DNA of 64,000 bases from Butyricicoccus pullicaecorum (GTDB taxonomy: Bacteria > Bacillota > Clostridia > Oscillospirales > Butyricicoccaceae): positions 1 through 64,000 of the forward strand of contig JAGZIY010000006.1 in NCBI GenBank assembly GCA_018365995.1, given 5' to 3'. The notes beneath the pieces are model-generated. The model did no database searches and was not told the DNA's origin. It saw only the letters and a list, made by a program, of their open reading frames with translations. This document shows, one piece after another, positions 18,028 through 26,871 of the stretch. The position numbers were made by a program, and so were the translations under genes. Position 1 is the stretch's first letter, and the number at the start of each line of letters is the position of its first letter.

Positions 18028-20376
18028 ATGGACAAGCGGGTATTCATGAGACGAGGATTCACTTTGGCAGCACATGCAGGGAGTATTGCGCAGTATCTAC
18101 GAAATCATGATCGAATCCATACTCTTGGTATTGCGGTACAACAGTTTGCGTTGGCATTTATATTTTCCAAATCGGCAATGTTTGGCGGATATGCACCATT
18201 TGGGCTGGCGTTTACAGCAGCGGCAGCAGGTACTGGAAGCGGATTTGCAGCACTGGCGGGATTGGTACTGGGAAGTATATTCCTGTGTGATGGCATGTAT
18301 GGGATCACAGCGGCAGCGGGTGGATTGCTGGCTCTGGTATGTGCCTGTGTATTTGACCGAGATTTGCGCCGTACAACATGGTTTATGCCCGTTTGTGCAA
18401 TGGCTTGTATGGCAGGCACCGGATTTGTATTGATTCCAGAGGCAACGCTTGCACAGTTTGCAAGGTTTGGCTGTGTGATTGCCGTGACGGGTATTATGAC
18501 TGCCTGCTATCAGTTTGCAATGGGCCCTGCAAGACCGGTAAAGCTGCTGAGACCGGCAGGATTCTTGGCGGTTGCGGCATCGGCGCTGGTTGCACTCTCT
18601 GATATTCGAATTTTGGGAACCATTGCACCGGCGAGAATCTTGCTTTACTTACTTGTGCTGTCTGCTGCATATTTGGGCGGCAGTACGGTGGGAACAGTCG
18701 CTGGCGTTGCAACAGGTGCGTTATTAGATGCTGTGCAAGGACAAGGTGCATTTTTCACCTGCGTCTATGGATTATCTGCGTTGATTGCAGGCGCGTTTCA
18801 GAATGCCGGTCGGATTGGCTTTGCGATTGCGGCACTGGTTGCTGGTATTGGGGCTGCGTTGGTTGGTGCAGACAACCCGGTGTTTATATTTGCGCTTTAT
18901 GAAGGGATTTTTGCGGTTCTGATATATGCTGCCGTGCCAACAAATACATGGCAGTGCATCAAAGACAGCTTGCAGCCGGTGAGACGGGACACGACAGCCA
19001 GTATTACGCGGATTCGTCACACAGCAGGACGTTGTGCAAACGAGGCTTCGGATGCTTTTCAGGAATTATATACTGCGCTTTGCAGTGGTGTGGAATATGG
19101 ACGCGCAGAAAGTAATGAGGAGGTGCATGCAGTCTTTGACCGCGCAACGGATGCAGTCTGTTCCCATTGTGAAATTTGTGGGGCGTGCTGGCAGAAGGAG
19201 TCGGTCGCGACCATGGGAGCATTTCATACAATGGCGGTGCCGATGCTGCGGCGCGGACGTGCGGAAACTGGGGATTTCCCGCCCGGATTTCAAAAACGGT
19301 GTGCACATTTACCGGAACTTGTGCAGGAAATCAACCGTGGGATTGCTGTACTGCACGAACGGCGGGCATATCGGCAGCGCACGCGGGAAAATCGCGCGCT
19401 CATTGCCGAGCAATATGCTGGATTGACTGAAATTTTGAGGCAGGTAGGAGGAACTTTATCGGCAGATCAGGCATCTCTGCCTGCACGGGAGAGACAGGTG
19501 CGTTCATATGCGCAGGCTTTTGGAAAAATCGATCAGGTAGCGGTCTTTCATGATGTATCGGGACGGCTGCGTGTAGAATTGTCTGGAGAGGGTGCTGCAC
19601 GAATTTTGCAGGAACGCCGTGGATTTGCGGTAGGGCTGTCGGCATTGTTGGGCTGTGGTCTCAGTGAGCCGGAATGTGTGACAGATGATTTGGGAACGCG
19701 TATTGTTTTGCGTGAGCAGGCACCTTATCGTGTGGTTGCTGGTATGAGTCAGCGGCAGAAAGACGGAGAAGCGGTTTCAGGCGATACGGTACAGTCCTTT
19801 GTAACCGAGGATGGACGTGCGTGTATGCTGCTTGCGGACGGAATGGGTACAGGTACAGCAGCGGCAAAGGACAGTCAACTGCTGGTTGGTATGATGGAGC
19901 GATTTTTACGTGCAGGGATCCGCGTAGATGACGCATTACATACGGTAGCGCCTGCTTTTCGGATGCGTGTAGAGGGCATGCGCGGTGTGACATTGGATGC
20001 ACTGACCATTGATCTTTATACTGGTCGGGCAGACTGCCTCAAATGTGGTGCGGCTCCCGGATATTTGCGAGCGGGGGGCAGTATCACGACGCTGGCAGGA
20101 GAAGCTTTGCCGATTGGTCTCATGGAGTCGGCAGAGGAAGCACAGCCGATCCCGCTGCGTATGATGCACGGCGATATTTTTGTAATGCTGTCAGACGGCG
20201 TATCAGATGGGCTGGACAATGAATGGGTCAAGAAAATCTTAGCTGATCATGCGGGAGATAGCCCAAAGGAGCTGGCAGCACGTTTGGTGGTTGCGGCATC
20301 TGAAAAAGGGGTTTCCGACGATCTGACAGCGCTTGTGGTACGTTTAGAGCGACGCAAGCCGGCTTCGGCTGCATAA
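18028..20376 (+). CDS. spoIIE: Stage II sporulation protein E (PP2C-type phosphatase)
   Basis: The 782-residue product has an N-terminal membrane domain of about ten helices (residues about 40-310), a central region (about 320-550) and a C-terminal PP2C/SpoIIE phosphatase domain (about 560-775). The latter has LLADGMGTGTAAAKDSQ and a second metal-binding motif MLSDGVSDGLDNEW. SpoIIE dephosphorylates SpoIIAA in the forespore to release sigma-F and takes part in asymmetric septation. The central part has a Cys cluster (CSHCEICGACW) often seen in clostridial SpoIIE. The start follows AAGGAGG. Its presence implies an endospore-forming lineage. Confidence 0.93.
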   Translation: MDKRVFMRRGFTLAAHAGSIAQYLRNHDRIHTLGIAVQQFALAFIFSKSAMFGGYAPFGLAFTAAAAGTGSGFAALAGLVLGSIFLCDGMYGITAAAGGLLALVCACVFDRDLRRTTWFMPVCAMACMAGTGFVLIPEATLAQFARFGCVIAVTGIMTACYQFAMGPARPVKLLRPAGFLAVAASALVALSDIRILGTIAPARILLYLLVLSAAYLGGSTVGTVAGVATGALLDAVQGQGAFFTCVYGLSALIAGAFQNAGRIGFAIAALVAGIGAALVGADNPVFIFALYEGIFAVLIYAAVPTNTWQCIKDSLQPVRRDTTASITRIRHTAGRCANEASDAFQELYTALCSGVEYGRAESNEEVHAVFDRATDAVCSHCEICGACWQKESVATMGAFHTMAVPMLRRGRAETGDFPPGFQKRCAHLPELVQEINRGIAVLHERRAYRQRTRENRALIAEQYAGLTEILRQVGGTLSADQASLPARERQVRSYAQAFGKIDQVAVFHDVSGRLRVELSGEGAARILQERRGFAVGLSALLGCGLSEPECVTDDLGTRIVLREQAPYRVVAGMSQRQKDGEAVSGDTVQSFVTEDGRACMLLADGMGTGTAAAKDSQLLVGMMERFLRAGIRVDDALHTVAPAFRMRVEGMRGVTLDALTIDLYTGRADCLKCGAAPGYLRAGGSITTLAGEALPIGLMESAEEAQPIPLRMMHGDIFVMLSDGVSDGLDNEWVKKILADHAGDSPKELAARLVVAASEKGVSDDLTALVVRLERRKPASAA

Positions 20377-20433
20377 TGTATTAGGCTTTGGGACATACTG
20401 GAAAGGAAGTGAATGCGAGGAGGAAAATAGGAT

Positions 20434-20703
20434 ATGGTCAAAGGCATTTCCAAACGGGTTGTGATTGTAAATCCGGAAGATAATCGCTTTTTTGAGCAGG
20501 CATTTTTTATTGTACGGGAAGGACGTGAGGCGACTGGAGACGCCTTGCGTGAGGCATGTGCACTCGCCGCACGGTATCATGCAAGGCATCCGGCACGTCC
20601 GCTCCCACTTCGTCGGTATACCGCACCACAGCTTGTTCTATCTGCCATGGGCGGCGGCAGTCTGGTCGGGCTGGTTTGGTGGCTTTCGAACTTTATTTTT
20701 TAA
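20434..20703 (+). CDS. Small hypothetical protein with C-terminal membrane helix
   Basis: The 89-residue product begins MVKGISKRVVIVNPEDNRFFEQAFF, has a basic His/Arg/Pro-rich middle, and ends with one hydrophobic segment (LVLSAMGGGSLVGLVWWLSNFIF). It could be a tail-anchored membrane protein. AGGAGGAAA precedes the ATG. It lies 57 bases after spoIIE and may share its transcript, suggesting but not proving a sporulation link. No family is recognised. Confidence 0.6.
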   Translation: MVKGISKRVVIVNPEDNRFFEQAFFIVREGREATGDALREACALAARYHARHPARPLPLRRYTAPQLVLSAMGGGSLVGLVWWLSNFIF

Positions 20704-20741
20704 GACATCGTGAATTCTTTTTGAACTTCTGCATAGGACCC

Positions 20742-20770
20742 TTGAGAAGCGTACAAACATTTGTTATAGT
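20742..20770 (+). promoter_or_regulatory. Promoter for the DedA-family gene
   Basis: TTGAGA (20742-20747) and TATAGT (20765-20770) with a 17-base spacer, 35 bases before the start. Confidence 0.65.
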
Positions 20771-20805
20771 GGAAGTAATCACAAAAGAAAGCATGGTGTA
20801 GCACG

Positions 20806-21321
20806 TTGGACTTTCAGACCTTTTTGGACTTCTTTGCACAGTACGGGTATGTGTTCATTCTGGTCATCTGTTACTGCGAATATCTGAATCTGCCGGGATT
20901 CCCCGCCGGACTGATTATGCCGGGAATCGGGGTTTTGGCTGGTCAGAGTGATTTGAACCTTATGGGAGCACTCGTGTTATCCATTGTGTCGGGTACACTT
21001 GCGAGTCTTACCATTTATGCAATCTGCCGTTATGGTGGTGCGCCGATCCTGAATAAGCTGTTCGGAAAAAGCCCGGGCTTTCAGCATTTTGTCGAGCAGT
21101 GTCATGAAAAAATTCAGCACGGAGGAAATCGTGCACTGTTTGTTTGCCGCCTGATTCCTGTTTTACGTACCATTGTGTCGATTCCTGCCGGTTTTCTCAA
21201 AATACCGGTACGTGACTATACCCTTTGGTCAGCCGCCGGCATTGCCTGCTGGAATACAGCGCTCATTGTCTTTGGATATGTGGGTGGTGGTACAATCGTT
21301 GGCATTTTTAATGTCCTCTAA
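20806..21321 (+). CDS. DedA/VTT-family membrane protein
   Basis: The 171-residue product has the DedA pattern: an N-terminal helix, PGFPAGLIMPGIGVLAG, SIVSGTLASLTIYAICRYGG, and the family motif FVCRLIPVLRTIVSIPAGF followed by MxxF-like and late helices (ACWNTALIVFGYVGG). DedA proteins act in lipid carrier or phospholipid flipping and membrane homeostasis. The start is TTG; the ribosome binding site is weak (GGTG). It has its own promoter and terminator, so it is monocistronic. Confidence 0.88.
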   Translation: MDFQTFLDFFAQYGYVFILVICYCEYLNLPGFPAGLIMPGIGVLAGQSDLNLMGALVLSIVSGTLASLTIYAICRYGGAPILNKLFGKSPGFQHFVEQCHEKIQHGGNRALFVCRLIPVLRTIVSIPAGFLKIPVRDYTLWSAAGIACWNTALIVFGYVGGGTIVGIFNVL

Positions 21322-21342
21322 ATCTCTCGTTGGAATGATATC

Positions 21343-21377
21343 AAAAAGCTGTCTCTTTGAGGCGGCTTTTTGTTTTT
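21343..21377 (+). terminator. Intrinsic terminator after DedA gene
   Basis: AAAAAGCTGTC pairs with GGCGGCTTTTT (two G-U pairs), followed by a T-rich stretch. Confidence 0.7.
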
Positions 21378-21431
21378 CAGGCATATAATTATGCAGCGCT
21401 TCTGGAGAATTTTGTGCAAAAAGCGCAGAAA

Positions 21432-21452
21432 ATCCCGTATATTATACGGGAT
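21432..21452. promoter_or_regulatory. Perfect palindrome upstream of dus
   Basis: ATCCCGTATA and TATACGGGAT form a perfect inverted repeat with a single central base, ending 24 bases before the -35 box. It resembles a dimeric regulator site; the regulator is unknown. Confidence 0.5.
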
Positions 21453-21476
21453 ACCGAATTGTAACTCTGGAAAAGT

Positions 21477-21505
21477 TTGCAATCGTATCCAGAGTATGCT
21501 ACAAT
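21477..21505 (+). promoter_or_regulatory. Promoter for dus
   Basis: TTGCAA (21477-21482) and TACAAT (21500-21505) have a 17-base spacer. The inverted repeat CTCTGG/CCAGAG brackets the -35 box. Confidence 0.65.
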
Positions 21506-21536
21506 AGTACGGAATCGTTATAGATAAGGAGACCGA

Positions 21537-22511
21537 ATGATGCCTCAAATCGGCAGTGTACATTTATCAAATCGCCTGATTCTGGCACCTATGGCGGGTG
21601 TGACGGATCTGGCTTTTCGGCAGGTTTGCCGAGAACATGGTGCAGGCTTAACCGTAACCGAGATGGTGAGTACCAAGGCGCTTGATTTTGGAGATAAAAA
21701 AACACCGCGTTTGATGCAGCTCGGAGCAGAGGAGCATCCAGCTGCGGTACAGATTTTTGGTTCTGATCCGGACTGTATGGCGCGTGGTGCGGTGCGTGTA
21801 TGCGAGGAATCTGGTTGTGATATCATTGATATCAATATGGGATGTCCAGCACCAAAAATTGTGAACAATGGAGATGGATCGGCGCTTATGAAATCGCCGG
21901 AACTGGCAGAACGGATCGTTGCAGCGGTCAAACAGGCGGTTAAGGTTCCTGTGACTGCAAAATTTCGATTGGGTTGGGATACCTCCAGTATCAACTGTAT
22001 CTCGTTTGCACAGAGAATGGAGCAGGCTGGGGCCGATATGATTGCGATACATGGACGCACACGCAGCCAGCAGTATGAAGGACATGCGGATTGGGATCAG
22101 ATTGCAGCGGTTAAACAAGCAGTAAAGATTCCCGTAGCAGCAAACGGAGATGTTTTTGCACCGGAGGATGTGCCGCGGATCTTGCAGCATACGGGTGCGG
22201 ATTTTGTGATGATTGGTCGTGGCAGTCTGGGAAATCCATGGATTTTTGAGCGTGCGAATGTGCTTTTGGAAACGGGTACGCTGCCGCCGCTGCCGCCAGT
22301 TGTCGTGCGCATAGATACAGCTGTGCGCCAAATCGAGCTTGCTGCTGTAAATAAGGGCGAGCGGGTTGCGCTTCTGGAAGCACGTAAGCATGTGAACTGG
22401 TATCTCAAGGGGATACCGTGTGTACGTGATTTCAAAAAACGCATCTCGGCATTGGAACGGCTTTCAGAACTTTATGCACTGGCGGAAGAAATGAAAGAAA
22501 AGATTCTATAA
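21537..22511 (+). CDS. tRNA-dihydrouridine synthase (DusB type)
   Basis: The 324-residue FMN enzyme reduces uridines in tRNA to dihydrouridine. Motifs: ILAPMAGVTDLAFR (FMN-binding), TEMVSTKAL, the catalytic-Cys motif DINMGCPAPKIV, TAKFRLGWD, AIHGRTRSQQYEG and MIGRGSLGNPW. Length is usual for bacterial Dus. The start follows AAGGAGA; two ATG codons stand in tandem at 21537 and 21540. It has its own promoter. Confidence 0.92.
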   Translation: MMPQIGSVHLSNRLILAPMAGVTDLAFRQVCREHGAGLTVTEMVSTKALDFGDKKTPRLMQLGAEEHPAAVQIFGSDPDCMARGAVRVCEESGCDIIDINMGCPAPKIVNNGDGSALMKSPELAERIVAAVKQAVKVPVTAKFRLGWDTSSINCISFAQRMEQAGADMIAIHGRTRSQQYEGHADWDQIAAVKQAVKIPVAANGDVFAPEDVPRILQHTGADFVMIGRGSLGNPWIFERANVLLETGTLPPLPPVVVRIDTAVRQIELAAVNKGERVALLEARKHVNWYLKGIPCVRDFKKRISALERLSELYALAEEMKEKIL

Positions 22512-22594
22512 GAAATATTCGCGTATCTTTTTGAATGTGCATTGGAAAATGATGTGGTATTTCGACTTTAGAATATAGAGAAAGGAGGCGCTCC

Positions 22595-23212
22595 ATGACA
22601 GGAGAAAAAGTGTTGATTGCCCGTGCTAAAAAAGGCGAGATCGCTGCTTTTGAATCGCTCATGACCGCCTACGAAAATCGCGTCTATACACTGGCACTCC
22701 GTTCTACAGGTTCGGAGCAGGATGCTGCTGATATCACACAGGAGGTCTTTTTGCGTGCATGGAAAAGCTTGGACTCCTTTCGTGGAGACAGCAGTCTTTC
22801 TACATGGCTATATCGAGTCACATCGAATCTATGTGTAGACTTCGCACGAAAAAGAGCAGCCGAAGGCAACATGGCATCCATTGATGATACAGAAAGTCCG
22901 GCAGCATCTATTCCAGACCTTTCGCGTGCAATACAGCCAGAACAGGCAGCTGAAAATCAGGAGCTGCGTGAAGAATTGCAGTATGCACTGGCGCAGCTAT
23001 CAGAGGAGCATCGTAGGGTTGTCCTGCTGCGCGATGTTGCGGGACTCACCTATACAGAAATCGCACGTACCTTGGAACTGGAGGAAGGAACCGTCAAGTC
23101 TCGCTTGGCGCGTGCACGAAATTCTTTGCGTAAAATCCTTTTAGAACGAGGGAACATTTCACTGCCAACTTCGTCTAAACAGGCAGAAGGGAGGCGGGCA
23201 GACCATGAATGA
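22595..23212 (+). CDS. ECF-type RNA polymerase sigma factor
   Basis: The 205-residue product carries sigma region 2 (about 15-88, with YENRVYTLALR, DAADITQEVFLRAWKSLD and STWLYRVTSNLCVDFAR) and region 4 (about 128-185, with HRRVVLLRDVAGLTYTEIA and VKSRLARAR). It is of the SigW/RpoE-like extracytoplasmic group. AAAGGAGG lies before the start. It overlaps the following zinc-finger protein gene by eight bases, the standard sigma/anti-sigma arrangement. Confidence 0.92.
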   Translation: MTGEKVLIARAKKGEIAAFESLMTAYENRVYTLALRSTGSEQDAADITQEVFLRAWKSLDSFRGDSSLSTWLYRVTSNLCVDFARKRAAEGNMASIDDTESPAASIPDLSRAIQPEQAAENQELREELQYALAQLSEEHRRVVLLRDVAGLTYTEIARTLELEEGTVKSRLARARNSLRKILLERGNISLPTSSKQAEGRRADHE

Positions 23213-24188
23213 TTGTGAAAAGTATGAGGCGTTATGCTCAGCAATGATGGATAATGCGCTGACCGTACAGGAAAAAGAGGAGCTGGATGCACATTTGGCA
23301 GCGTGCCCGTCCTGTCGTGCATATTTGGAAGATTTACGGGAGATGAACACACTTTGGAAGGAACTGGAAGTTCCTGTTTCCAAGGAGCTACATGAAAAAA
23401 TGATGGAGGCCATTGAGACGGAGGTACAGAAAACCATTGTACAGACACCGCAGAAGGAACGCCGTCGGCCTCCTGTCTTTACCATGCTGGCGGCTGCGGC
23501 TGCCTGTGTGATGTTGGCGGTGAGCGGACAACTTACCGGGCTTTTTGGGCAGATGTCTGCGGTTCCGCTGCAAAATGCAGCCCAGAGAAATGTTCCGCCA
23601 ACTGCGGAGGTGATGACTCCACCGCCTGCTGTGCACAAGCCGGCACAAGCAGAGGAACCGCCAAAACAGCAGGCGGCGCAAGCGCCTGAAACAATAGAGC
23701 CGCAGTCTGAGCCGGCTGAGCCGCAAAAGCCGGTAGAAGAGCTGCCCGAGCCGCCGCAGACCGAGCAGAGCCTGCCAGAGGAGCCCGCTGTACAAGAAGA
23801 TGTTCCCCAAGTCATCCATGAAGAACCAAGTGAGGATACGGTGGCTGTACAGCAGGCATCGTCCGGCAAGATGACGCGTGGGGCAGCAGAGCAACCAGCG
23901 GTTGCGACCTATACGGCTTCCGGACTGCCGGAGGAACTGCGTCAGATGCAGTTTGCACGCTGCTATGATGTGACAGGCGGTACAGAACTTCCTGTGTTAG
24001 ATGCTATGACGCTGCTAGTTACAGCTGATGGGGTATCCTATTATAGTGTAGAAAACAATGAGTCAAAAATTGGGCAGGTACAGGAGGAACTCAAAAAGAG
24101 TGGATATACGCTGACGCTTAACGAAACCTCCGGGGTTAGTATCCAGCGCTCTGCAAAAATGATTTTACTGATTGTATATATGGCGTAA
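23205..24188 (+). CDS. Membrane anti-sigma factor with zinc-finger domain
   Basis: The 327-residue product has an N-terminal zinc-binding anti-sigma domain (ELDAHLAACPSCRAYL, the HxxxCxxC motif, residues about 25-45), a cytoplasmic linker, one membrane helix (about 88-107, VFTMLAAAAACVMLAVSG) and an extracytoplasmic part. The latter has a long Pro/Glu/Gln-rich stalk (about 125-240) and a small folded C-terminal domain. It should hold the ECF sigma factor at the membrane until a signal releases it. The stalk probably spans the cell wall. The 3' end has a decayed copy at 25020-25180. Confidence 0.88.
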   Translation: MNDCEKYEALCSAMMDNALTVQEKEELDAHLAACPSCRAYLEDLREMNTLWKELEVPVSKELHEKMMEAIETEVQKTIVQTPQKERRRPPVFTMLAAAAACVMLAVSGQLTGLFGQMSAVPLQNAAQRNVPPTAEVMTPPPAVHKPAQAEEPPKQQAAQAPETIEPQSEPAEPQKPVEELPEPPQTEQSLPEEPAVQEDVPQVIHEEPSEDTVAVQQASSGKMTRGAAEQPAVATYTASGLPEELRQMQFARCYDVTGGTELPVLDAMTLLVTADGVSYYSVENNESKIGQVQEELKKSGYTLTLNETSGVSIQRSAKMILLIVYMA

Positions 24189-24202
24189 TATATGACGAAA
24201 TC

Positions 24203-24232
24203 AAACAGGACGGTGCAAACTGTCCTGTTTTT
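24203..24232 (+). terminator. Terminator of sigma/anti-sigma operon
   Basis: AAACAGGAC pairs with GTCCTGTTT and is followed by TT, 15 bases after the anti-sigma stop. Confidence 0.75.
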
Positions 24233-24234
24233 CA

Positions 24235-24263
24235 TTGACACGTTCTATCTTGCATACTATAAT
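24235..24263 (+). promoter_or_regulatory. Perfect consensus promoter
   Basis: TTGACA (24235-24240) and TATAAT (24258-24263) with a 17-base spacer begin right behind the preceding terminator and drive the gene at 24308. Confidence 0.8.
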
Positions 24264-24307
24264 GAGGGCAGAGAGGGAGTTTGCATATTTTCGGAGAGGA
24301 AGCACAT

Positions 24308-24907
24308 ATGTATATTGGAAAGTCGGAAGACAACCAGAAAGATATACTGAATGTAGAGTCCACGAATCAAAGTACCGCATATCAAAATGAAGCTATGATA
24401 GGAAAAGAGCATAGAGAACGGGATACGTTTGCGTTGTCCTCTGAAGCACGCAAACAGAGCGTGCTGCAAACACTTATAAAGCAAAGACAGGATTTGGTGG
24501 GCATGAAGGAAAAAGCAGCCGAAGGAACAGGTGCTGTGGAACTGGAGGAGTATGATGTCCAAATCGCTTCTCTCAATGAGACCATTGCGCAGCTGCAAGC
24601 ACAGTCGGAGGAAGATGCACAAGAGTTCTCTGGTATTTATGAAAGACCACAAATCAGGCAGGAAACGCAGGATCCTCTGCATGGAGACGATATATCAGCC
24701 GCTGATACCGTACATACGCTTTCGGGGCTGCGTATGCGGATGATCGGCTGCACAGATGTGATGGAACTGCCGCGAGAGACACTGTATCCTCGGAATGTAC
24801 AGGATCCTTCCGTTCTGAATGGACCTGTGACCCAGATCGGAAATCTCATGATACAAAGACTGCACAGGATACCAGATATGATAAAGGAAATGAATGTTCC
24901 TGTATGA
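24308..24907 (+). CDS. Unrecognised cytoplasmic coiled-coil protein
   Basis: The 199-residue product is polar, with a predicted helical and coiled-coil stretch (about residues 45-100: SSEARKQSVLQTLIKQRQDL and EEYDVQIASLNETIAQLQAQ). The C-terminal part is Pro/Arg/Met-rich. There is no signal peptide or membrane helix. ATG 24308 is preferred over TTG 24281 because GGAGAGGAA precedes it. It stands alone behind a perfect consensus promoter, implying strong expression. No family is recognised; a link with the neighbouring sigma/anti-sigma operon is only positional. Confidence 0.6.
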   Translation: MYIGKSEDNQKDILNVESTNQSTAYQNEAMIGKEHRERDTFALSSEARKQSVLQTLIKQRQDLVGMKEKAAEGTGAVELEEYDVQIASLNETIAQLQAQSEEDAQEFSGIYERPQIRQETQDPLHGDDISAADTVHTLSGLRMRMIGCTDVMELPRETLYPRNVQDPSVLNGPVTQIGNLMIQRLHRIPDMIKEMNVPV

Positions 24908-25019
24908 AACCGAGCAGAGAAAAGTAGGTAAACTTTTAATATGAGGAAATAATACTATTTGTGTTATTTAATTACAAGATAGTAAGGCTCCTGAAAATAC
25001 TAAGAAAATAGCAAAATCT

Positions 25020-25130
25020 CTTGTTGTGATGTAACCGTATGGAAAGGGACTTCCTGTACGAATAATGTGTCAAATATTGGGGCGGCGCAGGAAGAACTGA
25101 AAAAGAAAGACAGGATCTGAATAACTAGAT
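25020..25130 (+). pseudogene. Decayed fragment of an anti-sigma factor gene 3' end
   Basis: Around 25058-25108 the sequence can be read as NNVSNIGAAQEELKKK, matching NNESKIGQVQEELKKS near the end of the anti-sigma gene (about 24055-24100). Just before it, GATGT-ACC-GTATGG and ACTTCCTGT align with the segment encoding YDVTGGTELPV, but in another frame and with an internal deletion. A terminator of near-identical form follows both copies. This indicates an old tandem duplication that has decayed. Confidence 0.6.
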
Positions 25131-25148
25131 GCAGGAATATGGTCTGAT

Positions 25149-25180
25149 AAAAACAGGACGGCGCTTTCCGTCTTGTTTTT
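25149..25180 (+). terminator. Terminator, diverged copy of that at 24203
   Basis: AAAACAGGACGG pairs with CCGTCTTGTTTT and is followed by T. It resembles the terminator behind the anti-sigma gene and moved with the duplicated segment. Confidence 0.7.
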
Positions 25181-25313
25181 ATTGTTACTCAACGATTTTA
25201 TGAGTTTAGATGGGACGGAGCAGGATCGAATAAATACGATTTGTATTATTTTTCTGTTTCATTATGAAATAGCAGACTGCTTAAAAAATATTAAGAAATT
25301 TGAGGAATTCCTC

Positions 25314-25342
25314 TTGACTTTGTGACCGAAATGCGGTAATCT
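25314..25342 (+). promoter_or_regulatory. Promoter of the S10 ribosomal protein operon
   Basis: TTGACT (25314-25319) and TAATCT (25337-25342) with a 17-base spacer precede a leader of about 345 bases. Confidence 0.6.
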
Positions 25343-25349
25343 ATTAACG

Positions 25350-25680
25350 CACCTGCGAAAGCAGGCGAAAAGCGATGATGCCGGAGATTGCTGGTTTTAC
25401 CAGGTAACTTCGGCGGAGTAGGTCCGACAATCGGGCGGTTGAGACAACTGCTGATCAACAACGTTAATGTTCCTGCGTAAACTCGGAACTACCGGTATTT
25501 TTGACCGGTCAGCCGATAGCACGAACCACTTGCGTTTTTTACCAAACCGGACCCTAGCACACCTGTGTGCAGCCGGTTATTTTCATGCCCTGTGATGATA
25601 CGCGGGGCGGGGTTGCAGTTTCTCTCCGTAACGAGTCGGTACATTGCATTCTAATGTACGACTGTAAAATACGAGGAGGA
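25350..25680 (+). promoter_or_regulatory. Long structured leader of the S10 operon
   Basis: The region before rpsJ has no gene but several hairpins: CCTGCGAAAGCAGG near 25353, ACCGG-TATTTTTGA-CCGGT near 25491-25510, and GTCGGTACATT / AATGTACGAC (25635-25662) just before the ribosome binding site. Ribosomal protein operons are commonly feedback-regulated through such leaders (L4 in several groups). Which protein binds here cannot be told. Confidence 0.5.
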
Positions 25681-25689
25681 AATTCCAAA

Positions 25690-26001
25690 ATGGCAAACGC
25701 TGAAAAGATCCGTATCCGTCTGAAGGCATACGACCATGAGCTGATCGATCAGTCCGCAGAGAAAATCGTTGAGACCGCAAAGCGCACAGGCGCTAAGGTT
25801 TCTGGTCCGATCCCGCTGCCGACCGAAAAGGAAATCATTACTATTCTGCGCGCTGTACACAAGTACAAGGACAGCCGTGAGCAGTTTGAGCGCCGCACAC
25901 ACAAGCGCCTTATTGACATTCTGAATCCGGCACAGAAGACTGTTGAGTCCCTGATGACTCTCGACCTGCCGGCAGGCGTTGAAATCGAGATCAAGCTCTA
26001 A
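25690..26001 (+). CDS. rpsJ: 30S ribosomal protein S10
   Basis: The 103-residue S10 (also NusE, the antitermination partner of NusB) has KIRIRLKAYDHELIDQSAEK, VSGPIPLPTEKE and the C-terminal LDLPAGVEIEIKL. ATG 25690 has GAGGAGG 9 bases upstream; the longer upstream frame lies in the leader and is not used. It is the first gene of the S10 operon. Confidence 0.97.
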   Translation: MANAEKIRIRLKAYDHELIDQSAEKIVETAKRTGAKVSGPIPLPTEKEIITILRAVHKYKDSREQFERRTHKRLIDILNPAQKTVESLMTLDLPAGVEIEIKL

Positions 26002-26154
26002 TAATAGAGGACGGCGTTTTCAAAATGTCCGTAGCTTTTGAACAAATGCGAACAATACCGCAAAATGCGGTTTGTCACCTAGCTGCGATTCCGCGCGGCG
26101 GGGTCAAGTTGGCGGTTCTGCCCGTCAACCAATAACCTTTAAGGAGGAAAAACT

Positions 26155-26853
26155 ATGAAGAAAGCAATCATCGGTAAGAAGATTGGCATGACCCAGATCT
26201 TCGACGCTGAGGGTAAGGTAATTCCGGTTACCGTTATCGAAGCAGGTCCCTGCGTCGTGACCCAGCTCAAGACCGAGGAAAAGGAAGGCTATACTGCTGT
26301 GCAGATGGGCTTCCAAGATGTGAAGGAGAAGAAGCTGAACAAGCCGCAGCTTGGTCATCTCAAGAAGGCTGGCGAGTCTGTTAAGAAGTACCTCAAGGAG
26401 TTCCGCTTTGACGATTGCACAACTTTCCAGATGGGTGACACCATTAAGGCTGATATCTTTGCAGAAGGCGATTACGTTGATGTAACTGGTACTTCTAAGG
26501 GCAAGGGCTTCGCTGGTGTTATCAAGCGCTGGAATGCAGGACGCTCTCCAATGAGCCATGGTGCAGGTCCAATGCACCGCCATCAGGGTTCTATGGGCGC
26601 TTGCTCCGACCCTTCCAAGATCATGAAGGGCAAAATGATGCCCGGTCATTTGGGCTCTGAGCAGGTTACTGTTCAGAACCTCGACGTTGTCAAGGTTGAC
26701 GCTGAGATGAATCTCATCGCAGTTCGCGGCGCGATTCCGGGACCAAAGGGCGGTATCGTATTCCTGAAGGATACGGTCAAGAACAACCGCGTTGCTAAGG
26801 GTCCGGCGGCTGCAGTCAGCAAGAACCCGCAGAAGGCTTCGGCTAGAAAGTAA
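26155..26853 (+). CDS. rplC: 50S ribosomal protein L3
   Basis: The 232-residue L3 has KAIIGKKIGMTQIF, the conserved loop SHGAGPMHRHQGSMG that reaches the peptidyl transferase centre, and GHLGSEQVTVQNL. The C-terminus is slightly extended (AAAVSKNPQKASARK). AAGGAGG precedes the ATG. A 153-base gap separates it from rpsJ and includes the hairpin ACCGC-AAAAT-GCGGT (26057-26071). Confidence 0.97.
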   Translation: MKKAIIGKKIGMTQIFDAEGKVIPVTVIEAGPCVVTQLKTEEKEGYTAVQMGFQDVKEKKLNKPQLGHLKKAGESVKKYLKEFRFDDCTTFQMGDTIKADIFAEGDYVDVTGTSKGKGFAGVIKRWNAGRSPMSHGAGPMHRHQGSMGACSDPSKIMKGKMMPGHLGSEQVTVQNLDVVKVDAEMNLIAVRGAIPGPKGGIVFLKDTVKNNRVAKGPAAAVSKNPQKASARK

Positions 26854-26871
26854 GGGGAGGAGGAAATAGAC

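Larger units (their letters stand above)
24908..25313. other. Gap holding a decayed gene fragment and terminator
   Basis: No intact gene. It contains the anti-sigma 3' remnant (25020-25130) and a terminator (25149-25180). The AT-rich stretch 25185-25310 before the S10 promoter shows nothing definite. Confidence 0.6.
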
